A stretch of DNA of 64,000 nucleotides from Tubulanus polymorphus (lineage: Eukaryota; Nemertea; Palaeonemertea; Tubulaniformes; Tubulanidae). The notes below the pieces were generated by a model. It ran no database searches. It was not told the origin of the DNA and saw only the letters and a program-made list of their open reading frames with translations. Positions 53,601-61,358 of the stretch are shown piece by piece (within the stretch, counting starts at the first letter, position 1; the number at the start of each line of letters is the position of its first letter). Location: the NCBI RefSeq assembly GCF_964204645.1, contig NC_134029.1:5589001-5653000 (forward strand), in the 5' to 3' direction. The translations under genes were made by a program, and so were the position numbers.

Positions 53601-56600
53601 AAATTACCAGAGGTAATTCAATATTGTTTATCTTATAGCTTAGTAGGTAAGTCAGACGAATCTGAATGCACTTCACTGTATTTACTTCATAGCCGGTTGG
53701 GTGGCTACGGCTTATGAGTAATTATGCTTTACTTGAGCGTCATGATTTAATTTTAAGGAAATGATTATTCAACCGAGTCTCCTAGACTTCCTCGAGCAGG
53801 CTCTAGAACCGATCGAAATGCCTCAACAAGTCGCTCAGAAAACTGGAGACAGATGTAAGTACCTATGGGGACACGTCTAGATTTTACTGTTGAACAGGTG
53901 AACTGAAACACGTCAGATGATTCATTCATAATTGATTTTCTCATTCTAGCTGTGATCGGCGATATTATGAACGTCGACCTGGAAGCCTCTAGTACGTCTT
54001 TATCATCGGGAGCGTACGCGACATCGTTCCCCGTTGATGTGGTCGTTTATATCAGCGTTCAACCGTCGTCGATTCGTTTCAACTGTTTGCCCGTATCGAA
54101 GGTCGAATGTTTGCTGTGTCTTCCGTCGCTCGATTTGGTATTCTCGACTAAACGCGTCGACATCGAGGCAAACACGCTCTCCGACGGGACGCCACCGTCA
54201 AAAGCAAAAGGTAGTTTGAAACTTGAGCAAAGTTATGGCGATTATCTGTATGCTGCGTCTTGATTAATTCTAGGGCTAGTTTTGTAGACTTGTATTATCT
54301 TTAACCTGGGGGTTAACTCAATTAAAAATGAATTCAGTTAGCCCCCGGGTTAAAGTTAATACTGGTCTATAAAACCGGACCCAGCCCTGATTATTAAGGT
54401 TCGGAAATTCACAAAATCATGAATATATTTGAATCAGAACTCCCTTCTTCAGCTTGTGTTCCTACCTTTTCTATATCGCATACCATATCACCTTATCTGT
54501 GTCCCGTTATTTAAAATTGTTCTAATTAATCACTTATTTTACTTCAGATGATTTCTTCAATGGTAAGATTACCATCTATTATGTTAAAAGCTAATATTTC
54601 ATCGTTTCATTAAAAAAAAAAGAAACTATGGTTTTAGGCTGGTTATATGCGTACATAATAAGATAGGTTATATATCGATGTGTGGTTTGGGATATAATGT
54701 TGTTAACCATTTGTTTAACGTATTCACTGGCTTAATTAACCGTCATCTGGTCGAAAGTAATAACTCCTGTATTTTATTTTTAACCAAAAATGCGCAAATG
54801 AGGGGTGCTACAAGATAAAAAAAACCCTACCATCCATACACTCCATTTAGATGAACTCGCTTCATTTTATTTTGGTACAGCGATTTGACTGATAGACCCA
54901 CAGATGTACAGTTGAGTTCTAAGTTTAAAAGTGGTCTTAAATCTTAAGGGCTGGTCTTAAGTTGGCTATAGAATCAAGCTTACAATCGCTGCGCAAACAT
55001 CTCCCCCAGTATCCGGTATATTAGCTTACTTCAAGCCTGTCTAGTCCATTGGGTATTTGAGGTATAACATTCCATGTAGTCACAATATATGTATCACGTG
55101 CGTGAACAAAACCCTGAATTATCTGAAAATTCTATCATCGCTCATATATCAATGTTGCTTATATTCGCAGTATGGAGGTCAGGATCGGCATCCGGTGGAG
55201 TGCGGGATCGTAATAGCGGACGCAGTCGTCAGAGCAGCGGAGGAGGCCGGTCTCGTTTAACGAGTACAGGATCGTCTGCTGATACCGTTGTCAGTACTGG
55301 AGGTGGACTCAGTGTTACCGGGTGCCTCGCTGACTTTTCACTCTACATCTTTCATCCATACGGTGGCCATAAAAAGGGAATTCTCGGAATGACTCCTCGT
55401 AAGTACTGTAGGCTTGCTCCAAATTTCAACTGACCAAGTTGTAGTTGTCACCCCTACTTCAGTAATAAAGACTGCTATGATTTGTTCCAAAGCAGTAGAG
55501 TTTCTAAAGCAGCAGATCTCTACCTTTGCGTTTATGCGATTTGCTTAATGTTTGCAGCTCTATCTGATAGTCCAGTCACTAGTCTTGGAGGTGATACCGG
55601 TCGTAAAGATTCGTTGAGTCTGAACGTTGAAATGGTAAAAGTGAACATATCTCGCAGTAGAAAGGGAATAGCGCCGGTCGATGCCACTCTTCATGCGAGT
55701 TCATCATCGGCAAAACTCAGTTCACTCGATAGCGCTACATCGAAACTTACAAACATCGTACGATTTTCTGGTAAGTTAGTTTAGTCCTTGTGGTGTACGT
55801 TCTCTATACAATTTAGTTTAGCAAGCCATGTGAATCGGTCGGTTTTTCGCCAAACTAAAGTGCTGCATGCTGTACGTTGTAACAAAAATTCTTGGTTGTA
55901 TCCATAACTATTTCTCGATATATCTATTCTAGCTGTATGCGACGTGGATTCCGCGTCGTTCAAATACGATATGCGTCGTCTGCCCGAGATCATGGCCTTC
56001 CCTAAAGCGTGGTATCGTAGGACGCTAGCTCGTCGACTCTTCCTTGGTGAACAAATGAATCCTCACGCTATGGGCGATTCAGGTATGGATATGGGTTCAA
56101 ATATATCTAAAAAGAATTCATATATGAAATCAATAATCTGTATAAAGAGTAAGACAGGTTTCTATCAGGCTCTAACCATTCTGGAATACTCGTCTAGCAT
56201 GTTCACTTTGACCAGAATACTTTCTACTTATTCTGGAATAGCGTAAGACAACCTACAAATCTGATAGATGCAGTCAGTTGATTTTGTTATTAGGATTTTA
56301 CTATCTTTAAACCGGAATATGTCCTATCAAAACCTACCTTAATTAATTGGTAATTTGATATTTCTAGATGACGATCTCTCTTCCGAGGAAAGTTACACGT
56401 CTTCACCGAGTCCTATGACGCCGGGATCCCCGTCCCGCACACCGTTCCAGCGAGCTCATACGACCGCCATGGTGAACGCGATACCAGAGGAATCTAATAC
56501 GGCGCCCACCCACCATCGGCGCGCTTCATCCGGCGACAAAGTCAAAGTGAAACTAAACCTCGACTTGAAGGAGTTAGCACGTACTAATAGCCACAGATCA

Positions 56601-59600
56601 ACGAAATCATACCACGGTTAGAAAATAGTTATGAGTCAAATGATATACAGTAGTTAGACATGAACTTGTTGAAAGTGAATTCTGATTTGTCCTTGAAATG
56701 ACTGACTTACCAGGACCATCGACTGATTTCAAAGAATTCTACCTCGATCTCAGGCACCTGCTGTGCCATCATGTTGTCGAAATTTCAATTAGTTTTGTAT
56801 GTTATGTATTTAGTAATACTATAGTGAACTGTTGTTGGCAATCCTTTTCCATCTGAATTGCTCTTTTAAGAGTGAATTGTAAGTTCCTTTGGGCTGGGTG
56901 CAGGCTATAGTAACTGATACACATTATGTGTATTCATATTGCTTGTGTCACTATGATAAATGAATAAACAAACAGATAAATGGTCAGGTCTACATTGAAA
57001 TATAGCAATGAATTGTATCGTGTTGATTTTAGGTCAACCGACTATCAGCTCAGCTCCTGGAACTCCAGCTCAGAAAGAATCATCTGCGAAGTCTTCACCT
57101 TCGCCAGTGCATCAGAATATTCCGGAAACCACTAAAGTCCAGTCGACACCATCACACGCGACGAAATCGCAAAGTATCACGTGGGAAACGTTGGTTTTAT
57201 TCGCGGTGAAATTGTCGCGGTTAGACGTACATGTTAATATGGGCAACGTGATGGGTAACACAACGTGAGTTTCAACATAGTTATAATTATGATAATCATA
57301 ATTATGATGGTGTATCAGTTATCTTTTCCTGGGGAGAAGAAACATCTATTAGGCTTGGTACCCAATTGCTCTTGGGTGGTAGAAGCACTGAGGATAAGTG
57401 CCTTGCCTAGGGACTGTACGGTGCATCCAACTTCTAACCACTTGCCCCACGCTGTTCCACATTTGACATAAATAACTGTATTCGTGTTGATCTGTTCATC
57501 TCCATAGTTTGACTCATGTTTATTTGGTATTTAGCTGGGTAACGCGTGATTTGAATACTCAAGGTCGTATTACGATGAGCAGCAGTGGAAATAAGAATAT
57601 GAAAATGTCGGCCGGACTCGGAGGTTCATCGGTCGATGCTAAAGGTGGAATAGTCGGTGGTCTCGTTGATATACAGAAAATTGAAACGTACTGTAAGTAT
57701 GAATATCGCGTCATTTTAGAAGTGAATAAGTTTCAGTTGCCAAAAAATTTGATAAGATCATATTGCATACTTTGCAGTAAATGTTTGTGAGGGTTCAGGC
57801 AAACAGGTCGATCACCAGGCTGGACTCGAATTAGTCGCCATCGAAGGCCGACTCGATTATATGGGCTCCAGTATTATGATGGCTCGAATGAGCAAATTGA
57901 GCATTAACTTACGCGATGAATGGAGAATGGATACTAGTCCTGACAGAGATATGCCTCTTGCTACTAAAAGGTTTGTTTTGAAGCTGATTTTAGATACAGC
58001 CCGAGAACTAGTATAGGGGGGAGATGAAAGACTGGCTGATTGATGGCCAGTTTCTTTTAGACATTAATAGAGAGGTCTTGCAGCTGAGTGCCTTTTTTGA
58101 GTGACAACATTGATCATCTTGCACAATAAGTGATTTAGATCAAAGTTTGTTAATCTCTTGATTATCTTTTCTTGTTAAATAAGGCAATAAGTCTTTGACA
58201 TTGGCCGACAAACTACGACATCACGTGGAACACCTCTATTTCTCATTTCTAGGCCAGCTGTGATATTCGTCCACGGCGATTTAGAATGGGATAAATTTCA
58301 TCTGATGATATCGCGATCGACGACACCAGATCTCGCTAAGATGGCGTCAAAACTCGAGGAGTTCTTCGCGCAGCAGTTTGACAGTAGCAGACGTGTTTTG
58401 TCGACTATCGGACCGATACCCGCGGCTGCTGCAGCCAGACTGAAAAATCTTACGAAAAAACAAGATGAAAGTAAGACCGTCCTTTTTAGGTTTCACCCAA
58501 TGTGTAGAGAATCCAAAAATGATAACGACAAATTGATTTGAAGTCCAAAAAATGTTTCCTTGAGCTAATACTGTATATACTGTGTAGTCATCTCCAGTAT
58601 TTCTGAAGATGACTATTAGAATATAGTCGAATAAACTGCCAGCTCAAGGAAACATTTTCAGACTTAATATTATTTTTCAGCATGGGATTCACATTGTTGT
58701 CAAAACACGGATATAGTGTTTTATCGATGGTTAGGTAGATATTTTGTTTATCCGTAGGTCGCAGCATGCACCATCGCCATTGGCAGCGCGTTCTTCAGCG
58801 TATAGCGGGCTGTCAGTTGTCGATCTTGGACGACTCTCTGCCCGAACGGGGAACCATTCTCGGCGGAACCTTGAACCTACGCGGCAACAATATCGTTCTC
58901 GCTTGTTTCCACGGCATCAATTTCCGCTCGAAATCGTGGGCGTTATTTACGATGGTTGAGCCGAACATATCATTTGCAACGGAGGCTCAAGAAATACAAA
59001 GCGTCAATGGTAATTCATGCTCTTTGTTATAGATGTACTTTATATCACATCACAACCAATACTTTATGTAGAATAAGTTTTGCTTTGAAAGCAGTTCGTT
59101 GCTGCAAATGCATGTTAGCAGTCGGTTATGAAGTGCAGTAACTGATACTGAAGCCGAATTACCGTGATTGTCTTTAAGTATATTTGTTTCTCTATAGGTA
59201 CAAGGGACAGCCATATTGTACAGAACCTTACATTCCATTTGGGTCATAACGTGACCGAACGTACGCGCGCTCACAATATGGCTCGCGTTTGTCGGCTCGC
59301 TCGTGGACATTATATGCCTCAACATTTCACTAATGTCACTGAATGGTTTCATTACGCATTCTCATCAGCGGATATCAAAGGTATTCGTTATCTAGGAGTT
59401 TTCAGGAGATTTCCCAGATGAAAAGACTTGAGAATTATCTCGGATATCATATCCTCTATTTATCAGACAGTTTTCACCGTTAAAAACTGTGCTTTGTGGT
59501 TATGATATTTGTTAAAGGTATCAGAGAATTTGTTTTTTCTGAATTTCAGACTTGGACTCGTTTCCTCATTTCGAGAAACCGGTTATAGACCCGACTAGTC

Positions 59601-61085
59601 CACAGGAACGTGAACGAAGAACAAGCACTCGTAAACCTACCACTTACAACCATGATACCGAGGTGATATTTGGTCTACCTTGTTTACAGCTTCATCTGAA
59701 AACTGAACATTTACAGGGTGAAAAGACTCCGCTGTTAACAGGTAATTAGTGGGCTTGTATGGAGCTATTTATACTGTGGGTTCAGGGGCGGATTCAGCGG
59801 GGTGCTCTGCTAGTCATCCTCCAGAAAATTTTGAAAAATTGGTCTCTTCTACATTCTACATTCTGAGCATTTATAGGCACTGCTTGATGATCTCATCTAT
59901 TCAAAATGTACCTTTTACTCTGAAAATAAGTAATATGTAGGAAATTTTCCAAAGGGGGTACTGTAGCACCCACCCCTGGATCCGCGCTTGGAGTTATAAG
60001 CTATTGTATGATTATGGTACCATGGCTGTAGACCTGCATGTGTTGAAAGTAAAGTATGAATCTTATTATTTATTGATCTAGAACCGAAGCCAGTTATTGA
60101 ATGTAGTTTTGTGACAGAATTTGAAGATCATATTGCCGTTTCTATGGATGCTGAAGCTATTCTGTTCCTGCATGATGTCGTTACTGCTTATTTAAAAGAA
60201 AAAGAGAAAGGTATTTCATTGTTCATTCATTCGAGTGTGTTCAACTTTTCTGCTTGAAGAAAGTGTGTTTTCAATTCGTGATGCCTTTAGGTTTGAGGTA
60301 TTCGGTAACGACGGGTGTGAAAAGTGTACGGTCTCCAGAGATGGACAAGAAAGGAGACAGCCCGACAAATCTTACCGAAGATTGGCGAGAATATGAGTGT
60401 AAAACGTGGCATCTAGAACCAACTGTCAGGTTTGTAATAATCTCTATTAAAAGAATGATGATGATGAAATAATATTTATATAGCGCCAATTTCACTGATT
60501 CATTGTTCAAAGGCAATGTAAAGTAATCCAGTAAACAGGTAGCTTTTAAGGAGACTTTTGAATTTTTCCAAATCGGGTTCATGACAAATTTTTTTGGGGA
60601 GAGCATTCTAAATATTTGTTGGGAGCAAGAAATGTGTAAGATTGTCCACCAAAGGTACTAAGTCTATAGTTTGGTACATGTATAATAAGCAAATTGTCCG
60701 ATCCAGATCTAAGTTGATTAGAAGTGCTGGACTTTTCTTAAGAACCACTTTCTATCATGATCAAAGAATGAGAAAGGAAAAACTTTTAAAGCTTATCTTC
60801 ATTTTGGAAATGAATGTAATGATGACAGTCTATATTTCTGTTTGTTTCAGATTGCTTTCGTGGGCTGGCAATAAAATCGATCCAGTCGGTGTAGATTACA
60901 TTTTACATAAACTAGGATTCAACCATGCGCGAACCACGATACCGAAATGGATGCAACGAGGTGCTATGGACCCCTGTGATAAAGTACTTTCTGTCCTAGT
61001 CGAGAAACTCATTCAATATCTTCGATCGCAAGAAGAAGATGAAGAATCGACCATCATAGCTGCGTCTTCTTCGTCAACTCACTAA
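23405..61085 (+). CDS. BLTP1: Bridge-like lipid transfer protein BLTP1 (KIAA1109/Tweek), complete, 67 exons
   Basis: A complete gene for BLTP1 (KIAA1109 in human, tweek in fly, lpd-3 in worm, related to yeast Csf1). It is an ER-anchored rod of repeating beta-groove units that carries phospholipid between membranes and is needed for synaptic vesicle recycling and lipid homeostasis. I joined 67 exons by splice site, phase and similarity to the vertebrate protein. They total 15,201 nt, giving 5,066 residues, close to the human length. An N-terminal membrane segment (residues 26-46) precedes ITYYNSR, and the C-terminus carries the conserved FSA_C region with DPVGVDYILHKLGF. The start at 23405 has A at -3 and G at +4. 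All introns are GT-AG except intron 14 (GC-AG). Introns 34, 47 and 53 contain extra in-frame cassette candidates not counted here. Exon positions are given in the segment entries. No frameshift or premature stop was found. Confidence 0.96.
23813..23884. repeat. 36-bp tandem duplication in BLTP1 intron 1
   Basis: Two identical adjacent copies beginning AAACTAGTCAAAAGACGG and ending TGTATGTG (23813-23848 and 23849-23884). They lie 22 bases before the exon 2 acceptor, close to or over the likely branch-point region. Being identical, the duplication is probably recent, or an assembly artefact. Confidence 0.92.
27154..30451 (+). CDS. BLTP1: BLTP1 exons 10-18 (residues 460-990)
   Basis: Exons: 27154-27271, 27624-27779, 27897-27994, 28078-28241, 28527-28839, 29195-29377, 29465-29602, 29678-29854, 30206-30451. 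Family landmarks are WQCEF (exon 10), HFVPYTMHFN and FNWIDCSSQ (exon 11), LPFTDYLPP (exon 12), GWIPVWTTP and the VIKLDLEVGPSTVIAYG stretch (exon 14), EDYFGEHQKF (exon 15), LSGLQVRGHAMFSHEGLPL (exon 17) and DELKYRLTRVSVDNIDV (exon 18). Exon 14 ends AAG followed by GCAAGT, a GC donor, and the next exon continues in frame with EDYF, as in the vertebrate protein. The Pro-rich stretch in exon 14 is a divergent loop. Confidence 0.93.
30940..32854 (+). CDS. BLTP1: BLTP1 exon 19 (residues 991-1628), giant exon with Ser-rich linker
   Basis: A single 1,915-nt exon, by far the longest of the gene. It opens IYPIRLSMCNLHG, where the vertebrate protein has a similar CNLHN motif. It continues with RLFFLWPPD and the conserved Cys cluster KCGCLGGCKFFG. 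After that comes a long low-complexity region rich in Ser, Thr, Gln and Glu, with SESYAESDRFYSAEEE resembling the human SEAYFSAAEEF stretch. It ends with the conserved LMSCYSAHLTQAQVKFW segment before a phase-1 donor. The low-complexity part has a high CG dinucleotide content, which creates long spurious open frames on the other strand. Confidence 0.95.
32959..35651 (+). CDS. BLTP1: BLTP1 exons 20-25 (residues 1629-2119)
   Basis: Exons: 32959-33067, 33283-33490, 33887-34079, 34232-34838, 35207-35380, 35471-35651. Exon 20 reads VVKLSGSIDALLTPLMLESL, aligning with the vertebrate VKGTVDVVLTPLV. Exon 21 continues with RYIEAASQALTNAHPSAILD. Exon 22 has VSVLAFCFDSI. Exon 23 carries LHLKRIHCQLRRL, SKVLFTFD and GVIIFECGLEDIDLKAAKRSG, followed by a Lys/Glu-rich linker. 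Exon 24 has the FKMAWFNFASPP core. Exon 25 ends VLACMMTEALEMQGIHMPVR. These are middle groove repeats linked by disordered loops. All junction phases are consistent. Confidence 0.93.
33559..33690. mobile_element. MITE-like foldback element in BLTP1 intron 21
   Basis: About 132 bp with terminal inverted repeats: the left end starts CTGGGGCCAGTTGCTC and the right end finishes GGAATTGGCCCAG, with AAGTTGG and CCAACTT matching further in. It has no coding capacity. A related half-copy lies at about 27816-27870 in intron 11. The type of mobilising transposase is unknown. Confidence 0.65.
35896..39473 (+). CDS. BLTP1: BLTP1 exons 26-30 (residues 2120-2848)
   Basis: Exons: 35896-36816, 37035-37223, 37310-37430, 38110-38430, 38838-39473. 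Exon 26 starts SRYNKTTPF, matching the family's SKYNRLT, and runs through LVTLQKGIMALTRQW into a long Ser/Thr/Pro-rich linker that ends LADAQ. Exon 27 resumes VLFKPLLESIG and LKIDIVDSD. Exon 29 has SVNVYSISQHVNMSLLRLVH, close to the vertebrate SISQHVDMALVRLIHQF. Exon 30 is mostly a disordered basic linker with a His cluster (QLHHHHHQ), then CWRTLYHLVELYS. The long linkers are family features, and their sequence is not conserved. Confidence 0.92.
37490..37690 (+). repeat. tRNA-derived SINE-like sequence in BLTP1 intron 28
   Basis: It contains an exact B-box-type GGTTCGAACCCC (near 37532) followed by GGGGCAAGACAGTATTGCCTC, similar to the body of tRNA-derived SINEs of invertebrates. The A-box is degenerate and no target-site duplication was identified. 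Confidence 0.45.
37781..38038. mobile_element. Non-autonomous hAT-like element, copy 1 (BLTP1 intron 28)
   Basis: 258 bp. The left end reads GGCCGCCACTGACCTGGAAA (decayed) and the right end AAGTGGCCACCCTG. The ends are inverted copies of CAGGGTGGCCACT. A second copy of nearly the same size sits in intron 44, and solo right ends occur at about 40061-40104 and 52645-52685. It has no coding sequence. Assignment to hAT rests only on the CAGGG-type ends. Confidence 0.6.
39801..43502 (+). CDS. BLTP1: BLTP1 exons 31-37 (residues 2849-3263)
   Basis: Exons: 39801-40044, 40399-40614, 40705-40894, 41113-41202, 42809-43051, 43148-43276, 43370-43502. Landmarks are PLVVFGTCKVRRTHISAALS (exon 31), INIGKIDVDIPHHPIVLHGM spanning exon 32, and LSIHFKAILQGLTIGASLLP (exon 33). 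Others are SASIDLPPIHLSAHYRL and AEVGSFEHSLTTDLLNHLVF (exon 35), EVNEVVQKVSGGDQPVPIW (exon 36) and GIQITATTPTSSAVRLETGV (exon 37). Exon 35 to 37 sequences are almost identical to vertebrates. Intron 34 (41203-42808) is long and holds two candidate cassette exons of 39 nt. Confidence 0.94.
41441..41598. mobile_element. MITE-like foldback element in BLTP1 intron 34
   Basis: About 158 bp. The left end ACACAATAAATCTCATTTTC pairs with the right end GGAAATTAGATTTGTTGTG, and there is an internal CCTCATCAGG and TGATGAGG hairpin. A shorter relative lies at 45547-45655 in intron 43. It is non-coding. Confidence 0.6.
41952..41990 (+). CDS. Candidate 39-nt cassette exon 34a of BLTP1
   Basis: Flanked by TTTGTTTGCCAG and GTATTG. 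It reads TDVFYKTSRRSSQ in the phase-0 frame shared by exons 34 and 35, so inclusion would insert 13 residues without shifting frame. It is not part of the conserved core and was not counted in the 5,066-residue product. Confidence 0.5.
42101..42139 (+). CDS. Candidate 39-nt cassette exon 34b of BLTP1
   Basis: Bounded by an AG (TGCACAG) and a strong donor GTAAGTGAGG, 39 nt in phase 0. A competing acceptor at 42087 would give 52 nt with a protein-like frame but shift exon 35 into an early stop. The choice of acceptor is uncertain, so this call is weaker than 34a. Confidence 0.3.
43607..45936 (+). CDS. BLTP1: BLTP1 exons 38-44 (residues 3264-3592)
   Basis: Exons: 43607-43674, 43747-43830, 43913-44009, 44543-44808, 45106-45241, 45322-45468, 45749-45936. 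Landmarks are HLKLFGKAQVDLNLALGQ (exon 38), FFKTRIGLRNAL (exon 39), ITLHRPIILVQPHAFDK (exon 40), VWLNYKNAYDYWNEQRLAL and LGTLFLQLTVEDLGICLPL (exon 41), FCIRFAEDFETTWDDWKPD (exon 43) and ILWHMKGIDVHLDQNIGVRL (exon 44). Every one of these has a close counterpart in the vertebrate protein. This region contains groove repeats with short exons, in contrast with the long linker exons upstream. Confidence 0.94.
45547..45655. mobile_element. Truncated relative of the intron 34 foldback element
   Basis: It shares AACTCATTTTCTAATGAGT and an internal TTTCCTCTCATCAGG with the element at 41441-41598, but the right end is eroded. It lies in BLTP1 intron 43. Confidence 0.5.
46001..46259. mobile_element. Non-autonomous hAT-like element, copy 2 (BLTP1 intron 44)
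   Basis: 259 bp. The left end is CAGGGTGGCCACTAACCTGG and the right end GAAAGTGGCCACCTG, which has lost one C. A 5-bp direct repeat CAAAC flanks it, a possible target-site duplication although hAT elements usually make 8 bp. It is the same family as 37781-38038. Confidence 0.65.
46363..53160 (+). CDS. BLTP1: BLTP1 exons 45-50 (residues 3593-3968)
   Basis: Exons: 46363-46505, 46589-46712, 46796-46905, 51054-51197, 52247-52426, 52734-53160. Exons 45 and 46 encode a charged, probably helical stretch (RARLIQKEMDEQARVVEDLK, then KQLGASNSTIETETRKLHEL). Vertebrates have IDDLKKLGASEGTINQEIQR there. Exon 47 has LKDKLGLGYKP. Exon 48 has RVSFQLTVDEE. Exon 50 has VDFELDVKIKVESGSCILHP and ends TVFYLPGVDVK. 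Intron 47 (46906-51053) is the longest intron of the gene and carries four in-frame cassette candidates. Exon 50 is preceded at 52645-52685 by a hAT-like solo end. Confidence 0.92.
47546..47581 (+). CDS. Candidate 36-nt cassette exon 47a of BLTP1
   Basis: The acceptor CACTGTTTCAG has a pyrimidine-rich run before it and the donor is GTAGGT. In the phase-2 frame of exon 47 it reads LRLLSADVDFL with no stop and returns to phase 2 for exon 48. Confidence 0.4.
48075..48131 (+). CDS. Candidate 57-nt cassette exon 47b of BLTP1
   Basis: A strong acceptor (a long pyrimidine-rich tract then CATTTTACAG) and a good donor (GACAG followed by GTACAC). The phase-2 frame reads LVRNRFISVQHYPTYTVD and rejoins exon 48 in frame. 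Splice-site strength and open frame make it the best supported of the group. Confidence 0.5.
48764..48790 (+). CDS. Candidate 27-nt microexon 47c of BLTP1
   Basis: Bounded by TTTCATGTTTAG and GTAATG. The phase-2 frame reads RMTIDYGI and keeps frame with exon 48. Its 27-nt length is typical of vertebrate neural microexons. Confidence 0.5.
48918..49031. mobile_element. Foldback element in BLTP1 intron 47
   Basis: Inverted ends: left CAGGATCTAGTCCCACAGTT and right AACTGTGGACCTGGTCCCAG, with GAGTTAACTC-type arms inside. About 114 bp and non-coding. Confidence 0.55.
49367..49453 (+). CDS. Candidate 87-nt cassette exon 47d of BLTP1
   Basis: Starts after AG at 49365-49366 and ends before GTGCAT. 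The phase-2 frame reads GIVIRDDFCDGTDSYGNQMD and continues with LDIDWRT, which is acidic and protein-like, and returns in phase 2. Base composition is more CG-rich than the surrounding intron, as in the real exons. The acceptor has a poor pyrimidine tract. Confidence 0.45.
52441..52588. mobile_element. MITE-like element in BLTP1 intron 49
   Basis: 148 bp with near-perfect ends: TTCAGGGGCCAGTTGCACAG at the left and ATGCAACAGGCCCCTGAA at the right. Internal GTCTTAAGTC-type repeats could fold. Decayed relatives are seen near 54905-54975 (intron 53), 51476-51550 (intron 48) and 28935-28985 (intron 14), so this family is moderately abundant here. Confidence 0.7.
53248..53344. mobile_element. Foldback element, AAGTCC family copy 1 (intron 50)
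   Basis: The left arm AAAGTCCGAAAATGTGTCC pairs with the right arm GACACATTTTCGGACTTTT. The loop contains CAGTATTCCTGAAGATGAC. Copy 2 is at 58541-58665 with the same layout. Confidence 0.65.
53445..57264 (+). CDS. BLTP1: BLTP1 exons 51-58 (residues 3969-4500)
   Basis: Exons: 53445-53612, 53758-53854, 53950-54210, 55171-55398, 55558-55770, 55933-56082, 56368-56616, 57033-57264. Landmarks are KANLHAWLSLQKLPE (exon 51), MIIQPSLLDFLEQALEPI (exon 52), YATSFPVDVVVYISVQPSSI and VECLLCLPSLDLVFSTKR (exon 53), CLADFSLYIFHPYGG (exon 54), GRKDSLSLNVEMVKVNISR (exon 55) and SFKYDMRRLPEIMAFPKAWY (exon 56). Exon 58 has ITWETLVLFAVKLSRLDVHV and NMGNVMGN. Exon 57 is a Ser/Pro-rich linker. Intron 53 holds a 15-nt microexon candidate. 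Confidence 0.94.
54271..54389. mobile_element. Foldback element in BLTP1 intron 53
   Basis: Ends GGGCTAGTTTTGTAGA and CGGACCCAGCCC are inverted, as are the inner arms TTTAACCTGGGGGTTAACT and AGTTAGCCCCCGGGTTAAA. About 119 bp and non-coding. Confidence 0.65.
54548..54562 (+). CDS. Candidate 15-nt microexon 53a of BLTP1
   Basis: The acceptor TATTTTACTTCAG and donor GTAAGATT bracket 15 nt. With phase 1 on both sides it would insert DDFFN between exons 53 and 54 without changing frame. Good splice sites around such a short open segment are unlikely to be pure chance but could be. Confidence 0.5.
57310..57475. repeat. SINE-like sequence in BLTP1 intron 58
   Basis: It contains GATAAGTGCCTTGCCTAGGG and a downstream CCACTTGCCCCACG, similar to a motif that recurs in SINE tails of many invertebrates. 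No clear ends or target duplication were found. Confidence 0.35.
57535..61085 (+). CDS. BLTP1: BLTP1 exons 59-67 (residues 4501-5066), C-terminal FSA_C region
   Basis: Exons: 57535-57692, 57778-57970, 58253-58470, 58758-59009, 59198-59380, 59550-59741, 60082-60210, 60291-60429, 60851-61085. The segment covers the conserved C-terminal domain named after fragile-site-associated protein. Landmarks are GRLDYMGSSIMMARMSKLSI (exon 60), FVHGDLEWDKFHLMISRSTT (exon 61), HHRHWQRVLQ and CFHGINFRSKSWALF (exon 62), IVQNLTFHLGHN (exon 63), EFEDHIAVSMDAEAILFLHD (exon 65), KTWHLEPTVRLLSWAGNKID (exons 66-67), then HARTTIPKWMQRGAMDP. The stop is TAA at 61083, preceded by an acidic then Ser-rich tail. In family members this end contacts the acceptor membrane (established knowledge of BLTP proteins). 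Confidence 0.95.
58541..58665. mobile_element. Foldback element, AAGTCC family copy 2 (intron 61)
   Basis: The left arm AAGTCCAAAAAATGTTTCC pairs with the right arm GGAAACATTTTCAGACTT. The loop includes CAGTATTTCTGAAGATGAC, shared with the element at 53248-53344. Confidence 0.65.
59783..59990. mobile_element. hAT-like MITE in BLTP1 intron 64
   Basis: 208 bp. The left end CAGGGGCGGATTCAG and the right end CTGGATCCGCGCTTG are inverted. The CAGGGGCGGATCCAG type of end is common to non-autonomous hAT elements in animals. No clear 8-bp duplication was found at the flanks. A further end of the same type occurs at 63561-63576. Confidence 0.65.
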
Positions 61086-61352
61086 ACCTGTTTTGAACTC
61101 TCGTGCCAAATTGATTTCCATGTGGTCTCATCGTCAATATTGAAATTGCTCAACAATTGTTGCGTTCGAAAAAAATGCCAAAAATTCTTTGATTTTAGTT
61201 TAGTGATGAACTGGGTTCTAGGTTGTTTGCGCTGTGAAAGAGGCTTACGGAATGTTTGGATCGGGATTCTAGTTTCGCATGGTGGTTTGAAGAAGTTTAA
61301 TGAACTCCAGTAGTTGCCATTGGTCGCTTAACATTTTCAAGGATAATTCAGC

Positions 61353-61358
61353 AATAAA
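61353..61358 (+). terminator. Candidate BLTP1 polyadenylation signal
   Basis: AATAAA in the context AGCAATAAAGATTC, 268 bases after the stop codon, the first canonical signal downstream. Confidence 0.55.

Noticed and set aside
56101-56246. Readthrough frame after BLTP1 exon 56
   Set aside because: Intronic extension past a good GTATGG donor. The protein family continues with the next exon, not this sequence.
60271-60606. 111-residue minus-strand frame
   Set aside because: Antisense to BLTP1 exon 66 and intron 66; no motif.
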